A stretch of DNA of 5,085 nt from NCBI GenBank assembly GCA_964525785.1, contig CAZGIX010000277.1, forward strand, positions 1-5,085, in the 5' to 3' direction. Within the stretch, counting starts at the first letter, position 1. Each line of letters opens with the position of its first letter. The notes beneath the pieces are model-generated. The model saw only the letters and a list, made by a program, of their open reading frames with translations. It did not search any database and had not been told where the DNA came from. A program made the translations under genes and the position numbers. This DNA is from JAQBDA01 sp964525785. GTDB taxonomy: Bacteria; Chloroflexota; Anaerolineae; Anaerolineales; UBA4823. Below are positions 1 through 5,085 of the stretch, piece after piece.

Positions 1-34
1 AGGATCCGCAGAGTATCGAGTAGAGGAGGAAACT

Positions 35-469
35 ATGGATGCTCCGATTTCCAATTCCCTGCGAACCACGTTTCTGGTGCACCTGATTGTGGCGCTGATT
101 TTGGGCGCCGCCCTGTTCTTGATCCCTGGGCGCACGCTCACCCTGCTGGGCTGGGTGGACGAATGGGTGCAGCTGCCAGAATCCGAGTTGAGCATTCCTG
201 GCGGGACTTTCGTGGATGGGGTTATCACCCGGGTGCTGGGTGCAGCCCTGCTGGCGTTGGGATTTGCCAGCTACCTGGGCTGGCGCGCCAGCCGGCGCGA
301 GCAGGTGAACCTGCTGGTCCAGGTGGAGCTAGTCTTCTGCGTGCTGGGCATTATTGCCATCCTGATCGGCTTGTTCACCATGGGCCGCGCAATGCCGGTG
401 ATCGGCTGGATATTGGCTGCCATCCTGGCAGTTTTTGCCGTCGCCTGGGGACTGGCTTTGCGCCGCTAA
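35..469 (+). CDS. Hypothetical four-helix integral membrane protein
   Basis: A 144-residue protein I do not recognise as a named family. The start is well supported: AGGAGG at 24-29 lies 5 nt before the ATG, and the gene ends in TAA. Hydrophobic segments lie at about residues 13-31, 64-84, 94-115 and 119-141, so four membrane helices are likely. Between helices 1 and 2 there is a hydrophilic stretch of about 25 residues (around 40-63) with several acidic residues (DEW, PESE). A basic patch RASRRE follows helix 2, and the protein ends in RR; by the positive-inside rule this puts the termini and the 2-3 loop in the cytoplasm and the acidic loop outside. The overall pattern resembles small DUF4345-like or unnamed Chloroflexota membrane proteins, but I cannot assign one. 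No catalytic motif is visible. Its promoter must lie upstream of the window or in the first 20 bases. It is separated from the next operon by about 440 bp, so it is probably independent of it. Confidence 0.85.
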   Translation: MDAPISNSLRTTFLVHLIVALILGAALFLIPGRTLTLLGWVDEWVQLPESELSIPGGTFVDGVITRVLGAALLALGFASYLGWRASRREQVNLLVQVELVFCVLGIIAILIGLFTMGRAMPVIGWILAAILAVFAVAWGLALRR

Positions 470-507
470 ACCGGCCCCGCTTGCGAGTTATCTCCCGCTT
501 TGTGTCC

Positions 508-532
508 CCTCCTCATCCGCAGGAGGTGGTTT
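508..532 (+). terminator. Possible weak terminator after the membrane-protein gene
   Basis: CCTCCT (508-513) pairs with AGGAGG (521-526) around a 7-nt loop, followed by TGGTTT. The stem is GC-rich but only 6 bp, the T run is short, and it lies about 40 nt after the stop at 469, so termination here is plausible but unproven. The right arm continues as AGGAGGTG, which looks like a ribosome binding site, but no start codon of a convincing gene follows it. Confidence 0.25.
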
Positions 533-548
533 CGCGTTTCGATTCCTC

Positions 549-737
549 TCAGCCCGGGTGGGATAATTCCTGCAGCAGCTCCTCGGCTGAGGCAAATAGA
601 TCGCGCTCCCGGCCGCGCGCCCGGGCAGTCCCAACGGCTTCCTGCGGCAGGCGCGCGGCCGCGGTATCCACCTGCTACCAGCAGGTCAAATCGAACCAGC
701 GCGCCTGGCTGATGTTGGGGAAACGAGCCGCCAGTGC
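549..737 (-). pseudogene. Possible decayed C-terminal end of a minus-strand gene
   Basis: Read on the minus strand, 737 down to 549 gives 63 codons that end in TGA (549-551) and are interrupted by one TAG (675-677); another in-frame TAG lies at 738-740. The segment before the internal stop contains AARFPNISQARWFDLT. The part after it contains ARLPQEAV and RGRERDLFASAEELLQELS, an alternating Ala/Arg then acidic-leucine helix that looks like a real protein tail. From memory, TPR or transcriptional-activator ATPase proteins of Chloroflexota end in a similar way (an ARGR-x-DLxAxAExLLxEL pattern), so this may be the leftover 3' end of such a gene. Seen: the open segments and the stops. Inferred: the family and the decay. 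In GC-rich DNA a short Ala/Arg-rich frame can arise by chance, so this is tentative. Confidence 0.28.
610..661. repeat. 12-bp perfect GC-only inverted repeat
   Basis: CGGCCGCGCGCC at 610-621 is the exact reverse complement of 650-661, with a 28-nt loop. A competing inner hairpin can form (CAG 626-628 with CTG 642-644, CCG 621-623 with CGG 645-647). All 24 arm bases are G or C, so the stem would be very stable as RNA or as a DNA cruciform. No T tract follows on either strand, so it is not a standard terminator. It lies inside the possible minus-strand gene remnant, where repeated Ala and Arg codons could produce such symmetry by chance. Confidence 0.5.
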
Positions 738-801
738 CTACAGCTTTGCTGAAGCAGGCATCTGTTAATCATATCGATACCACCTCTTAACCATAAGCCA
801 A

Positions 802-830
802 TTGACAATCTGGAGCAGAAATGGTTTAAA
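802..830 (+). promoter_or_regulatory. Sigma70-type promoter with extended -10, for the DUF1800-DUF1501 operon
   Basis: A perfect -35 TTGACA (802-807) is followed by a 17-nt spacer and TTTAAA (825-830), a 4/6 match to the -10 consensus. TGG directly before the -10 (822-824) makes an extended -10. Transcription would begin near 836-838, giving a leader of about 73 nt before the ATG at 910. The start of that leader can fold: CCCACC (834-839) pairs with GGTGGG (850-855). The site also shows that a TTG at 802 cannot be the start of the downstream protein, since it would lie inside the promoter. Confidence 0.6.
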
Positions 831-898
831 CTCCCCACCAGCCGCCGCGGGTGGGAAATGCTGGGGTTACACACTATACCTGCCCAATTCAATCGATC

Positions 899-904
899 AA
901 GGAG
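899..904 (+). promoter_or_regulatory. Ribosome binding site that fixes the DUF1800 start
   Basis: AAGGAG lies 5 nt before ATG 910 and 8 nt before a second ATG at 913. Either codon puts the twin-arginine motif at the expected distance from the N terminus. The frame is open further upstream, but that part has no comparable site and overlaps the promoter. Confidence 0.7.
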
Positions 905-909
905 TAGAG

Positions 910-1305
910 ATGATGGATCCTGCAAGCCGACCGGAGCTGAGCCGCCGGTCGATCCTGAAAATGGGGGGTGTGTTGGGAACAGCCTCCATTGGCGCGGCCC
1001 TGCCCTTCCGGATCGCGCAGGCCGATTCCCCGCCGCCCCCTGCCCCTGTGTGCGCTCCTGAGCGCTGGCTGACCGGCAGGGCCATCGACCCCCTGCCCCT
1101 GCCGCCGCTGGAGGTAATCGCCCTCGACCGCCTGGCTTTTGGGCCGCGCCCCGGCGACCTGCAGGTTTTTCGCTCCCTGGGGGCGACACCAGAGGAGTGC
1201 CTCGCTGCTTACGTTGACCAGCAGCTCGATCCTTACTCGGTCGATGACACGGTATGCGATGCCCACCTGGCAGCCGCTGGATTCACCACCTTGAACAAAT
1301 CCTAG
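910..1305 (+). CDS. N-terminal fragment of DUF1800 protein with Tat signal peptide
   Basis: A 131-residue piece that ends at the amber codon. The twin-arginine motif SRRSILK (residues 11-17) is followed by a hydrophobic stretch of about 15 residues and a signal peptidase site AQA-DS (cut after residue 38). A proline-rich linker (41-46) comes next. Residues 67-108 (LEVIALDRLAFGPRPGDL, then DQQLDP) match the start of the DUF1800 domain. The product would be exported by the Tat route but lacks nearly all of the conserved domain, so it is unlikely to be functional on its own. An automatic caller may extend this frame back to a TTG at 802; the ribosome binding site and promoter argue for 910. Confidence 0.7.
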   Translation: MMDPASRPELSRRSILKMGGVLGTASIGAALPFRIAQADSPPPPAPVCAPERWLTGRAIDPLPLPPLEVIALDRLAFGPRPGDLQVFRSLGATPEECLAAYVDQQLDPYSVDDTVCDAHLAAAGFTTLNKS

Positions 1306-1326
1306 GAGCAGCTTTGGGCCGACCAC

Positions 1327-2613
<1,287 letters not shown>

Positions 2614-2625
2614 AGAGGTGAATCT

Positions 2626-3972
2626 GTGTCCCCTAAAAAATTATCTCGCCGCCAGTTTCTGGTGGGCTGCTCCTCAGCGATTGCCGCTATGGCAGGCGCC
2701 CGCCTCACCCAGGTGGCTTTTGCCAATCCATCTGCACCCGGCGCATACAACAACGATATCCTGGTGGTGGTGTTCTTGCGCGGCGGTTGGGGTGCGCTGA
2801 ATGTGGTCCCGCCAGTTGCAGGGGCGGACCGCGGGCAATACGAGGCGAGCCGCACCGAGCTGCAGGTGCCCGATAGCGGGCAGGGTGCGGCCCTGCCGCT
2901 GGACGGGCAGTTCGGTCTGCACCCGGCTATGGCACCCCTGCATTCCCTTTACACCAACGGCAGCCTGGCAGTTGTACACGCCGTCGGGCTGACCAGCGAT
3001 ACCCGCAGCCATTTCGATGCCATGCAGTACATCGAGCTGGGTACACCGGGGGAGAAGAGCTCCACTACCGGCTGGATCACCCGCCACCTGGAGAGCGCCC
3101 CCAACTTGCCGCCGACGATTTTGATGCCGGCCCTCTCCGCCGGCAATTCTCAGCCCACCTCCTTGCTGGGCACCTACGAGACGGTTGCTATGGACAATCC
3201 GGGCGACTTTTCCTTCAGCGGCAATTGGTACTACAAAGATATCCAGCGCGCCGCCTTGCGCCGCATGTACAACGGTGACAGCTGGCTGTTCCGGGCCGGC
3301 ACCCAGACTCTCGATGCCGTCGACCTGATCGAGAGCGCCGATCCCGGTCACTACACACCTGCCAATGGAGCGCAGTATCCTGGTGGCTCCTTCGGGGACA
3401 ACCTGCAGACCATTGCCCAGATGATCAAGCTGGACGTGGGTCTGCGCGTGGCGGCGGTCGACCTGGGGGGATGGGATACCCACGAATACCAGGGGGACGG
3501 CTCTGGCGGCTACATGGCGGATCTTTTAAGAAATCTTGCTCAGGGGCTGGCGGCTTTCTACACCGACCTGGATGGCAGCGGAGCCAGCGATTACAACCGG
3601 CGAACGACCCTCGTGGTGCTGAGCGAGTTTGGGCGCCGCCTGCGTGAGAATGCCAGCCACGGCACCGATCACGGGCACGGCAGTGTCATGCTCGTGCAGG
3701 GCGGGCGGGTGAACGGGGGCAAGGTGTACGGCAGCTGGCCGGGTCTCGGCGTGGACCAGCTCTACGACCGGGCCGACCTGGCAGTGACTACCGACTACCG
3801 CCGCGTGCTGAGCGAGATCCTGATCAACCGCCTGGAAAATCCCAACCTGGATTACATCTTCCCGGGCTACGAGGGCTACCAGCCTATGGACCTGGTGCGC
3901 GGCGCCAGTGTAGTACCTCCAGGCCTGGACCAGAAAATCTACCTGCCCGGGATGCTGCGGCAGGCTCCGTAA
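2626..3972 (+). CDS. DUF1501 family Tat-exported protein
   Basis: A 448-residue DUF1501 (COG4102) protein of normal length. This family is related by fold to alkaline phosphatases and sulfatases, but its substrate is unknown. The GTG start has GAGAGGTG (2613-2620) 5 nt upstream, overlapping the DUF1800 stop region, so translational coupling is likely. The Tat signal is SRRQFL (residues 7-12), with a hydrophobic core and a cleavage site AFA-NP after residue 33. Family blocks in order: DILVVVFLRGGWGALNVVPP (44-63), the GLHPAMAPL block (97-105), SDTRSHFDAMQ (124-134), GWDTHE (282-287), SEFGRR (333-338), HGTDHGHG (345-352), and a C-terminal TDYRRVLSEIL block. One oddity: in the first block the family usually has GGxDxLN, and this protein has Gly56 in place of Asp. 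It is the second gene of the DUF1800 operon and probably works with that protein outside the membrane. Confidence 0.9.
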   Translation: MSPKKLSRRQFLVGCSSAIAAMAGARLTQVAFANPSAPGAYNNDILVVVFLRGGWGALNVVPPVAGADRGQYEASRTELQVPDSGQGAALPLDGQFGLHPAMAPLHSLYTNGSLAVVHAVGLTSDTRSHFDAMQYIELGTPGEKSSTTGWITRHLESAPNLPPTILMPALSAGNSQPTSLLGTYETVAMDNPGDFSFSGNWYYKDIQRAALRRMYNGDSWLFRAGTQTLDAVDLIESADPGHYTPANGAQYPGGSFGDNLQTIAQMIKLDVGLRVAAVDLGGWDTHEYQGDGSGGYMADLLRNLAQGLAAFYTDLDGSGASDYNRRTTLVVLSEFGRRLRENASHGTDHGHGSVMLVQGGRVNGGKVYGSWPGLGVDQLYDRADLAVTTDYRRVLSEILINRLENPNLDYIFPGYEGYQPMDLVRGASVVPPGLDQKIYLPGMLRQAP

Positions 3973-3994
3973 CACTGTCTCACAACCGGCGCAC

Positions 3995-4037
3995 GCATCC
4001 GCCCGGCGAGCTACCTCAGGTTGCCTCGGGCGGATGC
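3995..4037. terminator. Hairpin terminator between converging genes
   Basis: GCATCCGCCCG (3995-4005) and CGGGCGGATGC (4027-4037) form a perfect 11-bp GC-rich stem with a 21-nt loop, followed on the plus strand by TTTGTATT. It begins 22 nt after the DUF1501 stop and lies 17 nt beyond the stop of the converging gene (4055). It probably ends the plus-strand operon and, because a stem works from both sides, may also end the minus-strand transcript. The T run is short, so its strength is uncertain. Confidence 0.65.
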
Positions 4038-4054
4038 TTTGTATTACGCTGGAG

Positions 4055-4570
4055 CTAACCGAACAGGCTGGTCACCCCACTGACCAGCGTGCCGATGAGG
4101 ATGTTGCCGATCACGAAGATGATAAAGCCGATTACGATGGTGAAGAAGGCTTTCGTATTGTCCAGGTCCAGGCCCTGGCGCACGGCAATAAACCCCGCTG
4201 CCAGCGACCACAACCCGCCGATGACCCAGCCAACGCAGGGGATAATGTTCAGGAACTGTGGGGCGTAGGCGAATCCGATCACGCGCAGCATCTCCTCCAG
4301 GGTTGCCTGGCCCTTGAAGAGCATCGTTCCCACGAAGTAAGTTGCCACCGACCAGACAAACCAGCCGGCAAAGCCCCAGATCAGGGAGCTGATAAAGCTG
4401 CTGAAGAAGGCGCCGCCACCAATCGTAGCGCTAAACCCGCTGCCCAAGGCCCCCAGTACGGCAATGACGGCGACGATGATGGCTGCCTGCGAGGTCGCCG
4501 AAGAATCGTGCTCGATCTCTTCGAAGGTCTTTGAGTCCAGCTTTAAGACGCCCAGAATGCGGTTGAACAT
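4055..4570 (-). CDS. YIP1 family integral membrane protein
   Basis: A 171-residue protein that looks like a bacterial YIP1-domain protein. The family is named for eukaryotic Yip1 (membrane traffic); the bacterial role is not known. Membrane segments lie at about 29-50, 59-85, 108-129 and 141-164, with a further hydrophobic patch near 95-106. The N terminus (about 1-28) is a soluble acidic segment, FNRILGVLKLDSKTFEEIE, as in many YIP1 proteins. The recognisable block is LEEMLRVIGFAYAPQFLNII (91-110), followed by WSLAAGFIAVRQGLDLDNTKAF (split at 121-131 and 132-142), which matches the family's R-x-x-G-x-x-x-x-P and downstream I-x-x-x-x-x-L pattern. AAGGAG (minus strand, 4582-4577) lies 6 nt before the ATG. 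It is transcribed toward the DUF1501 gene and away from the protease gene. It ends in TAG. Confidence 0.8.
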   Translation of the reverse strand: MFNRILGVLKLDSKTFEEIEHDSSATSQAAIIVAVIAVLGALGSGFSATIGGGAFFSSFISSLIWGFAGWFVWSVATYFVGTMLFKGQATLEEMLRVIGFAYAPQFLNIIPCVGWVIGGLWSLAAGFIAVRQGLDLDNTKAFFTIVIGFIIFVIGNILIGTLVSGVTSLFG

Positions 4571-4616
4571 AATTATCTCCTTATAATTGTTGATCAGATT
4601 GGGTGGCTTTCAAGGA

Positions 4617-4632
4617 CTGGCAGCTCTGCCAG
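4617..4632. promoter_or_regulatory. Candidate operator: 7-bp perfect dyad
   Basis: CTGGCAG and CTGCCAG are perfect complements separated by CT, the form expected for a dimeric regulator site. The site is about 47 bp upstream of the YIP1 start codon, just beyond a TTGAAA on the minus strand. No regulator gene is in view, so the binding protein is unknown. Confidence 0.3.
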
Positions 4633-4840
4633 AACTGCCGACCCTGGACGGACAGCTTATTGAAGATCAAATGGAAACATCTCGGATGGTTATTTCTCTA
4701 GATATCTAACCCCGCAATAAGCTCGAAGTTTCGAAAGCAGCTAAAGCCTGAGGCCCCTTCATACCGGCGGTGTGCGCCTCCCCCGTTTTTCCAGGTAAGG
4801 ACCCGCTCGATTGGGCGATGTGCAGCAGTGAACGTCAGCA

Positions 4841-4846
4841 TATACT
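4841..4846 (+). promoter_or_regulatory. Possible -10 element for the S1C protease gene
   Basis: TATACT is one base from the TATAAT consensus and lies about 44 nt before the start codon, a sensible distance. No good -35 is found at 16-18 nt upstream; TTGGGC at 4811-4816 is too far away (24 nt). The call is therefore weak. Confidence 0.25.
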
Positions 4847-4889
4847 GAAGACATCCTTATTTACGAGAAATTCCATTGGAGGAATATCC

Positions 4890-5085
4890 ATGTCTGACGC
4901 AAACAACCCCCTGATTGCCCTTTCGGACGCCATGGCGGCGGCTGTCGAGAAAGCTGCCGCGGCGACAGTGACGGTCAATGCCCGCCGGCGCATGCCTGCC
5001 AGCGGCGTGGCTTACGCTGCCGACTTGATCCTGACCGCCGAGCACGTGGTCGAGCGCGATGACGATATCGGCGTCGTGCTGCCAG
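4890..5085 (+). CDS. S1C (HtrA/Deg-like) trypsin-like serine protease, N-terminal part
   Basis: The first 65 codons of a gene that runs out of the window. The start is well supported by GGAGG (4878-4882), 7 nt before the ATG. Residues 24-65 match the opening of an S1C protease domain: a beta strand TVTVNARRR, then PASGVAYAADLILTAEHVVE, where His52 fits the catalytic His of the TAxHVV motif, followed by VVLP. The catalytic Asp and Ser would lie beyond the window, so activity and any PDZ domains cannot be judged. The N terminus is a short acidic/alanine-rich helix (NNPLIALSDAMAAAVEK) with no hydrophobic signal or membrane anchor, unlike DegP, DegQ or HtrA of most bacteria. It may therefore work in the cytoplasm, as some Chloroflexota S1C proteins of this form appear to. 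The minus-strand frame at 4857-5045 is its shadow. Confidence 0.75.
   Translation, partial: MSDANNPLIALSDAMAAAVEKAAAATVTVNARRRMPASGVAYAADLILTAEHVVERDDDIGVVLP

Larger units (their letters stand above)
470..801. other. Intergenic stretch without an intact gene, rich in hairpins
   Basis: No open frame here has both a ribosome binding site and protein-like composition. The stretch contains many self-complementary segments: 508-526, CCTC/GAGG at 581-592, the 12-bp GC-only inverted repeat 610-661, ACCTGCT/AGCAGGT around a 3-nt loop at 670-686, CCAG/CTGG at 696-708, and a two-part stem TGCCT...AGGCA (735-760) enclosing CAGC/GCTG. The minus strand of 549-737 reads like the end of a decayed gene, described separately. 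The last 40 bases (761-801) are more AT-rich and lead into the promoter of the next operon. Confidence 0.6.
4571..4889. other. Divergent intergenic region with several dyads
   Basis: The start regions of the YIP1 gene (-) and the S1C protease gene (+) face away from each other across 319 bp. No coding frame is convincing. Symmetric elements: CTGGCAG-CT-CTGCCAG (4617-4632); AGCTTATTG (4654-4662) with its exact complement CAATAAGCT (4715-4723); an imperfect 24-bp dyad centred on TCTAGA (4688-4711, 9 of 12 pairs); TCGAA-GT-TTCGA (4723-4734); and GAGGC/GCCTC (4750-4780), followed by CCCCG and five T. A TTGAAA on the minus strand (4613-4608) could be a -35 for the YIP1 gene, but no well-spaced -10 is clear. 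Confidence 0.5.

Noticed and set aside
521..528. Strong SD-like AGGAGGTG in the gap
   Set aside because: No start codon at a suitable distance opens a credible frame, and the sequence is one arm of a hairpin.
678..700. tRNA T-arm-like GGTTCGATT on the minus strand
   Set aside because: The flanking 5-base arms (GCTGG and TGACC) do not pair, and no acceptor or anticodon stem is present.
163..768. A 201-codon plus-strand frame running from inside the first gene into the gap
   Set aside because: It overlaps the membrane-protein gene in another frame, has no ribosome binding site, and its product is Arg/Ser/Pro-rich without any recognisable pattern.
802..909. Upstream extension of the DUF1800 frame to a TTG at 802
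   Set aside because: The TTG is part of the TTGACA -35 element, and a good ribosome binding site points to 910.
2659..2670. Lipobox-like LVGC in the DUF1501 signal peptide
   Set aside because: The Cys (residue 15) lies before the hydrophobic core, directly after the twin-arginine motif, where a lipoprotein cut cannot occur; AFA-NP after residue 33 is the better site.
2674..3483. A 269-codon open frame on the minus strand
   Set aside because: It is the shadow of DUF1501, which has full family motifs and a Tat signal on the plus strand.
4034..4534. A 166-codon plus-strand frame
   Set aside because: It is antisense to the YIP1 gene, overlaps the terminator, and has a low-complexity Asp/Ala/Gly product.
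4688..4711. Imperfect 24-bp palindrome around TCTAGA
   Set aside because: With 9 of 12 pairs, one or two such dyads are expected by chance in a window of this size, so it is not listed as a site of its own.
4582..4790. Possible plus-strand small RNA from a perfect TATAAT (4582-4587) to a stem with five T (4750-4790)
   Set aside because: The nearest -35-like TTGAAC (4563-4568) is only 13 nt from the -10, and the end stem is short with 5 nt before the T run; too weak to call.

Overview
The window reads as chromosomal DNA from a GC-rich bacterium. The most likely source is a member of the Chloroflexota (Anaerolineae-like). That placement is inferred from the style of the proteins: a DUF1800/DUF1501 pair with the wording seen in that phylum, a short YIP1 protein, and an S1C protease that starts almost directly with its catalytic domain. 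No rRNA, tRNA, CRISPR array, transposase or phage gene was seen.

Layout: (1) 35-469 (+) encodes an unrecognised four-helix membrane protein. (2) 470-801 has no convincing intact gene; it holds a series of GC-rich hairpins and what may be the decayed 3' end of a minus-strand gene. (3) A strong sigma70-type promoter at 802-830 drives a two-gene operon of Tat-exported proteins: DUF1800 (910-2613) and DUF1501 (2626-3972). The DUF1800 frame is broken by one in-frame amber codon at 1303-1305, with clear family homology on both sides. (4) A hairpin terminator at 3995-4037 lies between this operon and a converging YIP1-family membrane protein gene (4055-4570, -). (5) A 319-bp divergent intergenic region (4571-4889) carries several dyads. 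(6) An S1C (HtrA/Deg-like) serine protease begins at 4890 (+) and runs off the window.

DUF1800 and DUF1501 genes are often found next to each other. Both products here have twin-arginine signals, so they are probably folded in the cytoplasm, exported, and act together outside the membrane; their activity is unknown. The most notable points are the amber codon at DUF1800 codon 132, the fact that frame +1 stays open from 910 to 3972 except for two TAG codons, and a substitution at a normally acidic position of DUF1501. Together they suggest an operon in early decay, sequence errors, or (less likely) amber readthrough.
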